Numbered from the stretch's first letter, positions 7,331 to 16,184 are shown. The stretch is 64,000 nt of DNA from Melioribacteraceae bacterium (GCA_030584085.1 CP129490.1:1645511-1709510), one strand, 5' to 3'. Program-made: numbers and translations. Notes: generated from the letters alone by a model not told the origin.

Positions 7331-8524
7331 TTATGTCTCCTCAAATAGATTATTTTGCACATTATTAAGTCTATCACTTAGGTTGCCATTTTCGATAAAA
7401 TTATATTTTTCCCCATAGATTGTTTTAAGTATTGCTTCGAATATTATAGTAGCTAATTTTGGTGGAACTGCCATCCCAATCTGTTTTCTTACACTTTCTT
7501 TATTTCCTTCAAAAATAAAATTATCCGGAAAAGTTTGTAATCTTGCCCGTTCTCGATTGGTTAATGCTCTAGGTTCTTCCCAATGGTAAACATGAGTCCC
7601 GCCTCCACCGCTCCCAGTAATTGTATATGAGGGTTCGTCTGGATGAAGCCTCCTATAAATCTGGCTCAATTTTGCACCTTTAACTTTTAAGGCTAGTTCA
7701 CCAGTTAAGCCACTGTTCCACGCATTATATCCCGGTTTAATTCTTTTGAGTCGCTCTACCACAACATCAGATTGTTTAGTAAACTCATTATTTGCTGTGT
7801 TTTTGGGGATGTGTTTCAATGCAGTCTTTACAGATATAAACTTATTTGGTGTATGTGTAACAGCTGGGACTTTAAATTCAAGACCAGAATCAGATCTAAA
7901 CCCGACGATAACTATTCTATGTCTTTTTTGAGGAACTCCATAATCTTCTGCTTTATATAAATGGACGGAAAGGTTGTAGAATAACTTTGAATTATTTCCC
8001 CATGGGTAGCGCAGTTCAGTAAGTATTTGATCAAAAGCTTTTCCATCATTTGATGATCTTATCCCTCCGACATTCTCTGCAACAATAAATAATGGTTTTT
8101 TCCTTTTTATAATTTCAATACCGTAACTATATAGTCCACCAAATTTACCATTAATACCTTTGGATTCTCCAACTATACTAAAGTCATTGCATGGGAAACC
8201 ATAAACAAAACCATCAATATCTTCAAGTCTATCTATATGCTGCACTTTTATTTTTTTAATATCATCATTAATTATCAGATTTTTACTCTCAAACTCTTTC
8301 TTATCAACAATTTTCTCAAGCTCTTGAAAGCTAATTATTAGTCCTTTATTACCGAATATATTTCTATTAAAAGTGGTGCAACTCCAATAATCATAATCAT
8401 TAGCCCAAACATGAGCAAATTTAATGTCCTTCTTTTTATTCTTTATTGATGCAAAGTGTGAACCTAAAGCTAACCCTCCCGGCCCACAATAAAGTTCGCC
8501 AATTTTATATAGATCCTTCTTCAT
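7331..8524 (-). CDS. DNA (cytosine-5) methyltransferase of a type II R-M system
   Basis: 397 residues. It transfers a methyl group from SAM to C5 of cytosine in the restriction target. Ordered motifs: I at 10-20 (ELYCGPGGLAL), IV with the catalytic PC at 111-112 (GFPCNDF), VI (AENVGG, 149-154), VIII (QKRHRIVIVG, 199-208), then a target-recognition region, IX (RALTNRERARLQTFPD) and X (RKQIGMAVPP). All key residues are present, so it should be active. It is first in a compact operon with the endonuclease and vsr, as expected if protection must be made before restriction. A phage-borne system can act against superinfection and as an addiction module. Confidence 0.95.
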   Translation of the reverse strand: MKKDLYKIGELYCGPGGLALGSHFASIKNKKKDIKFAHVWANDYDYWSCTTFNRNIFGNKGLIISFQELEKIVDKKEFESKNLIINDDIKKIKVQHIDRLEDIDGFVYGFPCNDFSIVGESKGINGKFGGLYSYGIEIIKRKKPLFIVAENVGGIRSSNDGKAFDQILTELRYPWGNNSKLFYNLSVHLYKAEDYGVPQKRHRIVIVGFRSDSGLEFKVPAVTHTPNKFISVKTALKHIPKNTANNEFTKQSDVVVERLKRIKPGYNAWNSGLTGELALKVKGAKLSQIYRRLHPDEPSYTITGSGGGGTHVYHWEEPRALTNRERARLQTFPDNFIFEGNKESVRKQIGMAVPPKLATIIFEAILKTIYGEKYNFIENGNLSDRLNNVQNNLFEET

Positions 8525-8641
8525 ATCAAACCATTTCTAACTTTTTGAATAATACTCTTATGCACTATTGTTCACTCACAAATAATTTAATATAAAAGCT
8601 AACCAAACGGTATCTTAAATTCAATTTTCTAATCGTGTTAA

Positions 8642-8824
8642 TCAATTCATCTTCGTAGAATCCCTCAACTTCTTCTCCATCTGTTCACGAATGCTTTTTA
8701 TCTCCAGCAAGTACTCATTATCATCAGTAATCTTTTTGCGGATAAGAATATTCGTCAACGCTTCCAACTGAATCATATTACTTACAATTAACTCTTCCCA
8801 GTTAACCGGACTTTCTTTTTTCAT
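8642..8824 (-). CDS. Small helical protein upstream of the R-M operon
   Basis: 60 residues, predicted all-helical and charged. It lies 117 bp upstream of the methylase gene on the same strand and diverges from the regulator gene at 8910. Too short to classify. Control of the R-M operon is possible by position, but it lacks a clear HTH like that of known C proteins. Confidence 0.4.
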   Translation of the reverse strand: MKKESPVNWEELIVSNMIQLEALTNILIRKKITDDNEYLLEIKSIREQMEKKLRDSTKMN

Positions 8825-8909
8825 TATTACCTCATTTTTTATTCATGCGCTTTATATCTTTACAATTTATTTTTAACTTTAGAAAAATATTTCATAATTA
8901 CAAAGGTAC

Positions 8910-9374
8910 ATGAAAAATTCCAAGTCATATCAGCAACAGCTCCTCGATATATTAAAAGAGAAAAATATTTCACTAAATGTTGTTGCCAATCTTGCCGGTA
9001 AATCTCGTCAATCTGTCCGTGGAATGTTTAATACAAATCTATCAAACATGAGAGAAGACACATTCCTTTTTTATAAGAATATTATTGATTCGGTAGATAC
9101 TGATAATTACTATGAAAAATATGTTCGTGGACCGGTTTCTGTTAAGAAAATTCCTCAAAAGGGTACGTGTAAAAATAAAATTCTGATCAACCAGTTTCTA
9201 ACCACCCACGGTATAAATAAAGCATTTGCTGCAAGGATTTGTAACCTTACACCTTCTTATTTTAATGCAAAAACTAGTCTTAGTAATCATTATAAACTTG
9301 ACGATAAAAAAGCTACTGAGATAATCTCTAAACTTGAAGAGTATGTAAATTCGGAAGATAAGTATAACTTATGA
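8910..9374 (+). CDS. Two-repeat HTH-like regulator (copy 1)
   Basis: 154 residues. It has two internal repeats of about 55 residues: QQLLDILKEKNISLNVVANLAGKSRQSVR... and KILINQFLTTHGINKAFAARICNLTPSYFN.... Both resemble an XRE-type helix-turn-helix and end in related tails. The following gene is a clear paralogue with the same architecture; both share the linker DNYYEKYVRG and the ending EIISKLEEYV. It starts a short + strand segment between two minus-strand operons. A DNA-binding regulator is likely, although the family is not one I recognise. Confidence 0.65.
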   Translation: MKNSKSYQQQLLDILKEKNISLNVVANLAGKSRQSVRGMFNTNLSNMREDTFLFYKNIIDSVDTDNYYEKYVRGPVSVKKIPQKGTCKNKILINQFLTTHGINKAFAARICNLTPSYFNAKTSLSNHYKLDDKKATEIISKLEEYVNSEDKYNL

Positions 9375-9421
9375 GTTACAAATAACTAAATTACTTGATT
9401 CATGAAATAACGAACTATCTT

Positions 9422-9880
9422 ATGACTAAATCTCCATCTCGAAAAGAACAAATAAGAAATTTATTAAAACAAAAAAATATATCTATTGCAGTTCTTGCAA
9501 TGCATATCGGTAAATCACGTGGTTCACTTAATTCAGTCTTGAAGTCGCCTCATAGTTTGTCAGAAGAAGATTTTAAGTACTACAAAAAAAGTATTGAATC
9601 AATCGATACTGAAAATTATTATGAGAAATATGTTCGTGGTGCTGAACTCCCTAAAAAAGAATTGATACCTTCTGAAAACGATCACAAGCAAAAGATTCGT
9701 GATTTCTTAAACGAACATAATATAAAAGCTCCATTTGCAGCTTTAATCTGTGGTAGAACAAGGGCAAGTTTTTCCTCTCTTATCAATCGTTCATCTATTC
9801 AGAGAATCAGTGACGATCTTTATATGGAAATTATTTCAAAGCTTGAGGAGTATGTAAAGAATAGAGATGCTAATAAATAA
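9422..9880 (+). CDS. Two-repeat HTH-like regulator (copy 2)
   Basis: 152 residues from the ATG at 9422; an in-frame TTG at 9395 would add nine residues but fits the alignment with copy 1 less well. It repeats the architecture of the upstream gene: IRNLLKQKNISIAVLAMHIGKSRGSLN, the shared linker ENYYEKYVRG, then KIRDFLNEHNIKAPFAALICGRTRASFS and EIISKLEEYV. The pair is a diverged tandem duplication, and the two products may bind different operators or form heterodimers. Confidence 0.65.
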   Translation: MTKSPSRKEQIRNLLKQKNISIAVLAMHIGKSRGSLNSVLKSPHSLSEEDFKYYKKSIESIDTENYYEKYVRGAELPKKELIPSENDHKQKIRDFLNEHNIKAPFAALICGRTRASFSSLINRSSIQRISDDLYMEIISKLEEYVKNRDANK

Positions 9881-9927
9881 GCTGGTTTTATTTTTATAAT
9901 TATGAATTAATCCTTATCTTATTTTTT

Positions 9928-10059
9928 ATGGAAATAGTTTTGGAAATATTATTACTTGGAATTTTATATCTCTTTGGAGCATTGATCTTGTTTCGTTTAG
10001 TGCAATTGTTTTTGATTATTCCAATTAGTACTCTTATTGATCATTTTAGATACAAATAA
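9928..10059 (+). CDS. 43-residue single-helix membrane peptide
   Basis: MEIVLEILLLGILYLFGALILFRL... is almost entirely one or two hydrophobic helices with a basic end (DHFRYK). It sits in the short gap between the regulators and the converging packaging operon. A holin-like or toxin-like peptide is possible by composition. Coding potential is uncertain because of its length. Confidence 0.35.
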   Translation: MEIVLEILLLGILYLFGALILFRLVQLFLIIPISTLIDHFRYK

Positions 10060-10081
10060 AAATCTAATTCCAAATATCCAC

Positions 10082-10315
10082 TTACTCCTCATCTTCCAAT
10101 TTCCCAATCCGCTTTTCATGATCCTCAATCTTATATTCAACAGTATTATTAATCACCATCTGTTTATTAATCGCTGTGTTAATTCTCTCAAGTTGATTTT
10201 CTATCGCTTCGAGTTTATTTGTCATCATGTAACCTAAAGCTGCAACTAATATGCTTATCACAATCGAGAAAATAAACTTCATGATATCAAGTATGTTTTT
10301 ATTTGATTCAGACAT
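10082..10315 (-). CDS. Small membrane protein with coiled coil, last gene of packaging operon
   Basis: 77 residues. One membrane segment (MKFIFSIVISILVAALGYMM) is followed by a coiled coil (NKLEAIENQLERINTAINKQ...). This layout is frequent in phage holin-like proteins. It starts 3 bp after the portal gene ends, so it belongs to the terS-terL-portal operon. Confidence 0.6.
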   Translation of the reverse strand: MSESNKNILDIMKFIFSIVISILVAALGYMMTNKLEAIENQLERINTAINKQMVINNTVEYKIEDHEKRIGKLEDEE

Positions 10316-10318
10316 TTA

Positions 10319-11398
10319 TTACCCTCTAATGTTTAATATATTCTTTTTATCCGGTAGAGATTCCTTATCTAATAATTCCACTTTCGCAGCTTCAACTTTC
10401 CCGAAGTTCAAAAACATATCATATTGCAATAATCGGTTTAATGTTAATTCCGGTAATTGCTTATCGCCATTACCTAACATTCTCAACATATCACGATGAA
10501 CATTCGCAGCATTGTAAGAGCCACTCGATCCGATCTCGATTGTGAGTGTTTCACTAAGGACGGCTTTTGAGATTTCGTTATTGTGAAAGTTTATTATGTA
10601 TTCGAAACTTTTACCGAGTTCATATTTCGGTGGTTCTTTGAAACTAAGTTTATAACTTTCTTTTTTTGTAAGAATATTCGTTTCTAACATTTCCTCGATC
10701 TTGTTTTCAAATGCTGTTATTTCCTCCGCTGATGCTGAATCGGGATAATCACCTTCAATAAAAGGTAGTCCGTATCTTTCAACTCGATCTTGCCAGTACT
10801 CAATAGCTGCTCTCTTAAAAATTACGGGCCAGTAAACATTAGCTAGTAATTTTTCTCCATATGGATTTTCATAACTTGGAAGATTACGCACGATGATAAA
10901 TTTGTAATCCGGCAATGTTTGACCCGGTTCAAAAAAATAATTTCCGTCGACTTTCTTTCTCAGCTTTATTTCATTCTTTGTATCGAAGATAAACCACTCT
11001 TGCGGTTTCTCTCTCAGATCAGTAATGATTAATTCGTTTGATAATTCATCGTAATCATAAATAACTTCCATAGGTGAGAATCCGTAAAGCAAGGAGTTTA
11101 AGCATTCGTTAATTATTCTAAATACCCCGATTCTCCCAAGAACTTTTTTCGCTCTTTTTATTTGATCATTTGTACCATGCAGATAGATAATCTTCTCTAG
11201 GACTTGCATCTTTCTTTGTTGTAATGCTGCCGATAAATGTGGATCAGTTAACAAATCCCGGAAGATAGAATAATCATAAGCGTTTTCTTCTAGAATTTTA
11301 TTCGGGTCGGGTAGAACTCCCATCAGACTAGTAAAGCTTGAAAGCTTCTTTCTAGTAGCAACTTCACTCGTCAACTTCTTTAATGAATATAATTGCAT
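10319..11398 (-). CDS. Phage portal protein, Mu gp29 / DUF935 type
   Basis: 359 residues. The portal forms the dodecameric ring at one vertex through which DNA is packaged. Family features include LTDPHLSAALQQRKMQVL near the N terminus, the RIINECLNSLLYGFSPMEVIY and RDLPSYENPYGEKLL-type core (here RNLPSYENPYGE), the RYGLPFIEGDYP turn, and the ETLTIEIGSSGSYNAANVHRDML segment near the end. Downstream of a portal of this kind one expects a Mu gpF-type head-morphogenesis gene; none is present. The gene follows terL by 15 bp. Confidence 0.88.
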   Translation of the reverse strand: MQLYSLKKLTSEVATRKKLSSFTSLMGVLPDPNKILEENAYDYSIFRDLLTDPHLSAALQQRKMQVLEKIIYLHGTNDQIKRAKKVLGRIGVFRIINECLNSLLYGFSPMEVIYDYDELSNELIITDLREKPQEWFIFDTKNEIKLRKKVDGNYFFEPGQTLPDYKFIIVRNLPSYENPYGEKLLANVYWPVIFKRAAIEYWQDRVERYGLPFIEGDYPDSASAEEITAFENKIEEMLETNILTKKESYKLSFKEPPKYELGKSFEYIINFHNNEISKAVLSETLTIEIGSSGSYNAANVHRDMLRMLGNGDKQLPELTLNRLLQYDMFLNFGKVEAAKVELLDKESLPDKKNILNIRG

Positions 11399-11413
11399 TT
11401 TATTTTCCTCAAT

Positions 11414-12679
11414 TTAATTTTGTCTAATAGTTCGGAAATTCTTTTTTCTTTTTATTGCTTTAAAAGAATTCAAATCAAATTCTTTTACTTCATTCTTCGC
11501 TTCATTCAAAAACTTTGAGAGCATATCAACTTGATCATCAAATTCACCATACGGAAATTCTTCACACTCTCGTAAAAATTCATCAGTCCATTTTTCTCCG
11601 TCACGAATAAATACTTTTCCCGATTGCAAAAGCGGGGTGATTGCATGGACGTATTCAACTTTATCTTGATTAGCTTTTATTTCTTTTACCGGAATTCTCG
11701 TTTCTCTTTTTAATTCTTGGATTAAACTTGTTCCGCTTGCTTTATCTTCAATCCAAATCTCATTTACTTTGTGCTTTTCGTAAATATCCACAGCTGCACT
11801 TTTCAAATCGGGAAACTCTAAGCGTTCTCTGAAAACGTAATCAAGATAATATCCCGATGTTGTTATTACCCAAACTCCACATACAGAGAAATCATTCTCT
11901 TGACTTTTCTTAAACGCAGTGTCCCACATTGCAATTCGCTTTATTGCTTTCTCTTTTGAATATTCATTGTCTGTATAATAATTCCACCATGTAGATTTTA
12001 TTATTCCTTCATCGGAACGATCAGCAAATTCTCCGTGTATTTCTTGCCGTCTCAGTTGGACCGGAATATCATTCTCTAATTCTCGTATTTGGTCTTTATC
12101 CAAAAGAGGATTATCATAAGTCGAGAAATTATAAGACTTCCAATCCGGGTGATTCTTGTTAAAAAGTTCATAAAACAAATGCTTTTCATTCTTGTGATAT
12201 TTTCCTTTCGGAGTTCCACCGATAATTACTTTTGAATCTTTGTAATCCAATGTCATGGGATAAATAGATTCTAACCACAGATTTTTATTTCTAAGTATTA
12301 TTCCGGCTTCATTCAGTATTATTAACCGATAACCGAATCCCTCTAAGTTCTCCGGCTTATCAGCAGAACGAAAATCACAAATGGAATTGAAAATCGATAA
12401 ATCATTTTGCGTTGCTCTGAATTTATATTTCGCTTTACATTTTTTTAAGTCCGGCTCAAAGTAACGGCGAAAATATCTTTCGATATTTCCATAGATTGTA
12501 TCGACCCACAGAACCGGAGAAATTCCATACATCATTTGCCTTATAACATATTTCGCAAATCCATGCGTTAATCCAAACCGGCGACCTTTAGCAATCACCT
12601 TAAATCTTTTTCCCTCGTCTTTCAAAAAGATTCCTTTCTGGATTCTGTGAAATTTTGTTTTGTATTCAATCGGTATCAT
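11414..12679 (-). CDS. Terminase large subunit
   Basis: 421 residues. The packaging ATPase and nuclease docks on the portal and pumps DNA into the prohead. A degenerate Walker A lies at about 31-39 (KGRRFGLTH) and Walker B at 118-125 (RLIILNEAG). A C-terminal RNase H-like nuclease begins at MWDTAFKKSQENDFSV, with further acidic residues in IEDKASG and near QVDMLSKF. The operon order terS, terL, portal is canonical. A 135-bp gap separates it from terS. Confidence 0.9.
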   Translation of the reverse strand: MIPIEYKTKFHRIQKGIFLKDEGKRFKVIAKGRRFGLTHGFAKYVIRQMMYGISPVLWVDTIYGNIERYFRRYFEPDLKKCKAKYKFRATQNDLSIFNSICDFRSADKPENLEGFGYRLIILNEAGIILRNKNLWLESIYPMTLDYKDSKVIIGGTPKGKYHKNEKHLFYELFNKNHPDWKSYNFSTYDNPLLDKDQIRELENDIPVQLRRQEIHGEFADRSDEGIIKSTWWNYYTDNEYSKEKAIKRIAMWDTAFKKSQENDFSVCGVWVITTSGYYLDYVFRERLEFPDLKSAAVDIYEKHKVNEIWIEDKASGTSLIQELKRETRIPVKEIKANQDKVEYVHAITPLLQSGKVFIRDGEKWTDEFLRECEEFPYGEFDDQVDMLSKFLNEAKNEVKEFDLNSFKAIKRKKNFRTIRQN

Positions 12680-12814
12680 CAGTAATACGCTCAGTCATAA
12701 TAATTTGTTTTCCGTTGTCTCTTTCTTTCCTGCATTCAATCGCCTACAGATCAAGGCTCATTCATTCCGTCAATCAGTCACCAACTTCACTGCACAAATA
12801 TTTTGCCTTCGCTC

Positions 12815-13348
12815 TTAATCCTCTCCCTCTATTTCGTCAATTATTTTGATTAAATATTCATTATCCCTTTGATCAGCCATCCACATTCCCAGATGCTTGC
12901 CTAATAATTCTAATGCAGTTTCTTTCGAGTAAAATTTCACACCAACCCGCACTCCTTTGTCCGTGTCATATTTTATTATTTCTTTTATCGAAGCAGTTAA
13001 TTCATTCGGTAATGTAGTAATGTCTTTAAGTTCATAGTTTGGTTCGTAAAGATTCCTTACATCAGCAAAAGCTATCTTCGCTAACTCTGCAATTATTTCT
13101 TTTTCAGTGATTTCTATTTTATTCTTACGTTCCTCAATCCGTTTATCAATTTCTTTTTTGATACCAACATTTACCAACAACCTTGGTCCGGTTTTATTAA
13201 CATATTTCTTGTCATATCCGGCTCTTAATGCTGCTTGAGTCGCATTAAAATCCACGCAGTATTCTTCTACAAATCTTTGCTGCTTATCCGTTAAAGGTCT
13301 ATCCTCCGGATTTGTTTTCTGCTTATTATTTTTCTTTCGCTTTTTCAT
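12815..13348 (-). CDS. Terminase small subunit (Terminase_2 type)
   Basis: 177 residues. It recognises the packaging site and recruits the large subunit. The pattern LTDKQQRFVEEYCVDFNATQAALRAGY is characteristic of the family's N-terminal DNA-binding domain, followed by the IAELAKIAFADVRNLYEP helical region. The N terminus is strongly basic (MKKRKKNNKQK). It heads the minus-strand packaging operon and is divergent from the capsid operon at 13461. The 112-bp gap between them should hold promoters for both. Confidence 0.88.
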   Translation of the reverse strand: MKKRKKNNKQKTNPEDRPLTDKQQRFVEEYCVDFNATQAALRAGYDKKYVNKTGPRLLVNVGIKKEIDKRIEERKNKIEITEKEIIAELAKIAFADVRNLYEPNYELKDITTLPNELTASIKEIIKYDTDKGVRVGVKFYSKETALELLGKHLGMWMADQRDNEYLIKIIDEIEGED

Positions 13349-13460
13349 CTTTCCTAAACTTACTAAATATTTCCTTTCCTTGATATTTCTTTCTTGATTT
13401 TTACTTTTCTTATCTCCATATTAACAATAAATTAAATCAGACAAAATAGGATTCTTGAAT

Positions 13461-14513
13461 ATGAAACCATTTGAAATATTTAGAACCGGCACTCACACAA
13501 GCTCAAACGGAATCACAAAAGATTATTCACTCGACGATTTAGAACAGATTGCCGATAATTACAATCGCTCAGAACATGAAGCCCCAATTGTAATAGGACA
13601 CCCGAAATCAAACGCTCCGGCTTTTGGATGGATTAAAAAAATATTTGTTGAAGGTGATAGACTTTTCGCCGAAGCTAAAGATTTGGCTGAGGATTTTGTT
13701 AATGCAGTAAAAGAAAAGAAGTTCTTAAAACGTAGCATTTCTTTAACCAAAGACGGACTACTAAATCACGTTGGATTTTTAGGAGCCACAGTTCCCGCAG
13801 TAAAAGGTTTAGCAGATGTCGAGTTTAACGAAGATCAAGAATTAACCGAGTTCGAATTTGATGAAGAAATGTTGGAGGAAGAAATAGGACAAGATAAAGA
13901 TGCTGATGAAACTCAAACCAAAGATGAAAACTTTTCTAAATCAGAAGAAGATGAAACCAAAAACAAAAACGAAATGAAACTTTATTTCGAAAATCTTTCG
14001 AATACTCTTACTACTGTTATATCTGATTTCAAAGATGTTATCTCCAAACATTCTGATTCAAATTTACAATTCATGGAAGAAAACAAAGAAGAACTCTCTA
14101 AACTCGAAAATAAAATGAGTGATCTCAGAGCTAAGATTGACGTAGCTAACTTTGAAATGATGTTAACCGAAAGAGTCGCTTATGGAAATTTAACTCCGGC
14201 AATGAAAGAAAAAATGGTTGATCTCTTAAATTATTTCGAGACTCTTAATTTTGCCGAAACTTCTCAAAATGAAATTTCAAGTTCTATTCAAAATCTTCTT
14301 ACCGAGTTCGTGAATTCTATCCCGAAGATTGTTCAGTTTGAAGAAGTCGCAACTCTTGAAGAAACTGAAACGGAAACTAAAGACGATACGTTTGATGATT
14401 TTGATTTAGACCCGGATTCTGCAGCGTTGCATTCTGAAATAATTAAGACAATGAAAAAAGATGAAATCACTTATGAAGAAGCTTTTCACAAAGTAATTAA
14501 TGAGAAAAAATAA
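13461..14513 (+). CDS. Mu gpI-like phage protease / scaffold
   Basis: 350 residues from the ATG at 13461; an in-frame TTG two codons earlier is less likely. The N-terminal part (EIFRTGTHTSSNGI...APIVIGHPKSNAPAFGWIKKI...FLKRSISL...LLNHVGFLGATVPAVKGL) matches the phage protein found upstream of Mu-type capsid genes. There it supplies the maturation protease and, through its acidic helical C-terminal part (here about residues 125-350), the scaffold. It leads the capsid operon, directly before the major capsid protein. The enzymatic role is inferred from the family. Confidence 0.78.
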   Translation: MKPFEIFRTGTHTSSNGITKDYSLDDLEQIADNYNRSEHEAPIVIGHPKSNAPAFGWIKKIFVEGDRLFAEAKDLAEDFVNAVKEKKFLKRSISLTKDGLLNHVGFLGATVPAVKGLADVEFNEDQELTEFEFDEEMLEEEIGQDKDADETQTKDENFSKSEEDETKNKNEMKLYFENLSNTLTTVISDFKDVISKHSDSNLQFMEENKEELSKLENKMSDLRAKIDVANFEMMLTERVAYGNLTPAMKEKMVDLLNYFETLNFAETSQNEISSSIQNLLTEFVNSIPKIVQFEEVATLEETETETKDDTFDDFDLDPDSAALHSEIIKTMKKDEITYEEAFHKVINEKK

Positions 14514-14621
14514 TTGAGCACAAAAAAAACAAATACCAAACCAAAAAAAGAAACAAAAAACAGTAAACAATCTTCAACTAAAGCTATTGTCAAAAAACGT
14601 TTATCTAAATTTGTCAATTAA
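14514..14621 (+). CDS. 35-residue lysine-rich peptide before the capsid gene
   Basis: It begins with TTG directly after the protease stop codon and encodes a Lys/Thr/Ser-rich peptide ending VKKRLSKFVN. Immediate coupling and position favour a real small product, for instance a DNA-binding head component. The length and alternative start leave real doubt. Confidence 0.3.
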   Translation: MSTKKTNTKPKKETKNSKQSSTKAIVKKRLSKFVN

Positions 14622-14635
14622 TTAAGGAATAAAAA

Positions 14636-15556
14636 ATGTCACTCAAAAAGAAAAGAGTAATCGACCCGGTTTTGACTACAATCGCTAGAGGCTTTTTTAA
14701 CGCCGAGCATGTAGCCACTTCGCTTTTTCCTGTTGTAACTGTAACAAAAGAGGGTGGTAAAATTTTACAGTTCACCAAAGAATCTTTCAAAGTTTACAAC
14801 ACCGAAAGAGCAATCAGAGCCAAATCAAACAGAATCAATCCAGAAAATAAATCTAGTATTGATTTCGCTTTAACCGAACACGATCTTGAATATCCTATCG
14901 ATTATCGTGAAGCCGATGAAGATTTAGTAAATCTACAGCAACACGGAACTAAAGTCACATCAGACGGTATTTCGCTCAGACTTGAAAAGATCGCTGCAGA
15001 TTTAGCACAAGACGAATCGAATTATCCTTCCGGAAATAAAGAAACTTTGGCGAGTGGTGATAAATTCACAACCGATACATCAGACCCAATTGCAATTTTT
15101 GAAGATGCAAAAGAAGCAGTACGTTCTAAAATTGCATCATACCCGAATACTGCCGTTATCGGTGCATCGTCTTTCGCAGCTTTGAAACAACACCCTAAAA
15201 TTGTTGACAGAGTTGCTTACACTACTTCCGCAGTTGTAACAATCGATCTTCTTAAAGCTTTATTGGATATTCCTAACATTGTAATCGGTAAAGCTGTGTA
15301 CGCCGATGATACCGGTGCTTTTAATGATGTTTGGGCTGATAATGTCGTCTTGGCTTATGTCCCTCAGAAATCACAAAATATCGAACGTTCTTTGTATGAA
15401 CCTAGTTTCGGTTATACACTACGAAAAAAGAATATGCCTATGGTTGATCGTTACGATGAATCCGGTAAAATCGAAGTTGTAAGAACTACTGATATTTTTG
15501 ATGCAAAAATTCTTGGTGCTGATGCTGGTTATTTAATTAAAGATACAAACGCTTAA
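14636..15556 (+). CDS. Major capsid protein
   Basis: 306 residues. The HK97-fold shell protein of the head. Family signs include IDPVLTTIARGFFNAEHVATSLFPVVTV near the start, the Gly-rich GGKILQFTKESF, the NTAVIGASSFAALKQHPKIVDR motif in the middle, and PSFGYTLRKKNMPMVDRY near the end. This set is typical of Mu-like and Bacteroidota-phage capsid proteins. A good ribosome-binding site (TTAAGGAAT) precedes the start. It is followed by a small protein and a decoration protein, the canonical order. Confidence 0.9.
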   Translation: MSLKKKRVIDPVLTTIARGFFNAEHVATSLFPVVTVTKEGGKILQFTKESFKVYNTERAIRAKSNRINPENKSSIDFALTEHDLEYPIDYREADEDLVNLQQHGTKVTSDGISLRLEKIAADLAQDESNYPSGNKETLASGDKFTTDTSDPIAIFEDAKEAVRSKIASYPNTAVIGASSFAALKQHPKIVDRVAYTTSAVVTIDLLKALLDIPNIVIGKAVYADDTGAFNDVWADNVVLAYVPQKSQNIERSLYEPSFGYTLRKKNMPMVDRYDESGKIEVVRTTDIFDAKILGADAGYLIKDTNA

Positions 15557-15570
15557 GGAGTTTTTATTTT

Positions 15571-15744
15571 ATGAAAGTTAGAATTACTAACACTCATTTC
15601 CGCTACAACGGAAAATTAATTAAAGAGGGAACTGTTATTGATCTCCCTCAAAAAGAGGTAGAAGATCATCCCTCTATTTTAATTCCGGTTACTGATGAAA
15701 CTCAATCAGTGACAAAATCTAAAAAGAAATCAAAAGGTAAATAG
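15571..15744 (+). CDS. Small head-region protein, 57 residues
   Basis: Begins MKVRITNTHFRYNGKLIKEGTVIDLP and ends in a lysine-rich tail (KSKKKSKGK). An AAGGAG site lies 10 bp upstream. It sits between the capsid and decoration genes with tiny spacers. Proteins of this size and position are common in phage head operons, but the function is unknown. Confidence 0.6.
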   Translation: MKVRITNTHFRYNGKLIKEGTVIDLPQKEVEDHPSILIPVTDETQSVTKSKKKSKGK

Positions 15745-15746
15745 TT

Positions 15747-16076
15747 ATGAAAACAGAACAACCTTTATTAATAACTTCTGTTAAAGCTGCTGCTGAAACA
15801 GACGCTTTTTTATTTGTTGGTTTTGATGGTGCGGTACTATCATCAGCCGTAAAATCTCTTGGCGTTTCACACGCACATACAGAATCCGGTGAACAATTAC
15901 CTGTTACAGTTTCGGGTATTGCTCTTGTTCTTTCCGGTGATGCTGTCTCTGTTGGTGCGGAAGTCGAATCAGACGCAAACGGTAAAGCTGTTCCGCTTGA
16001 TGCGGGAGTTTCAAACGGTTATGCTTTAGATGAAGCAACCGGAGCAGATGAAGTAATTCGTGTTTTATTGAAATAA
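15747..16076 (+). CDS. Head decoration protein (DUF2190-like)
   Basis: 109 residues with the small beta-rich, Gly/Ala/Val-rich pattern of capsid decoration or stabilising proteins (FVGFDGAVLSSAVKSLGVSHAHTESGEQLPVTVSGIALVLSGDAVSVGAEVESDANGKAV). It is the last of the capsid genes before the tRNA. It starts 2 bp after the previous stop codon. Confidence 0.75.
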   Translation: MKTEQPLLITSVKAAAETDAFLFVGFDGAVLSSAVKSLGVSHAHTESGEQLPVTVSGIALVLSGDAVSVGAEVESDANGKAVPLDAGVSNGYALDEATGADEVIRVLLK

Positions 16077-16082
16077 TATTTT

Positions 16083-16154
16083 AGTGGGATGGAGCAGTGG
16101 TAGCTCGCTAGACTCATGATCTAGAGATCGAGGGTTCGACTCCCTCTCCCGCCA
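16083..16154 (+). tRNA. tRNA-Met(CAU)-like, phage-encoded
   Basis: A 72-nt cloverleaf can be folded. The D stem is GAGC/GCTC, the anticodon stem CTAGA/TCTAG with loop CTCATGA (anticodon CAT), and the T stem GAGGG/CCCTC with loop TTCGACT. The acceptor stem 16083-16089 / 16147-16153 has one A-C first pair and one T-G pair, with discriminator A. CCA is not encoded. The anticodon stem lacks the three G-C pairs of initiators, so it is an elongator Met or a lysidine-type Ile tRNA. It lies in the capsid operon. The host tRNA used as attachment site also has a CAU anticodon. Confidence 0.85.
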
Positions 16155-16184
16155 CAACTTTTAATTTATTTATGAGGTTTTCAA

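Noticed and set aside
10319-13348. Transposable Mu-like phage
   Set aside because: Head genes are Mu-type but there is no MuA/MuB transposase; the element uses a tyrosine integrase and tRNA site.
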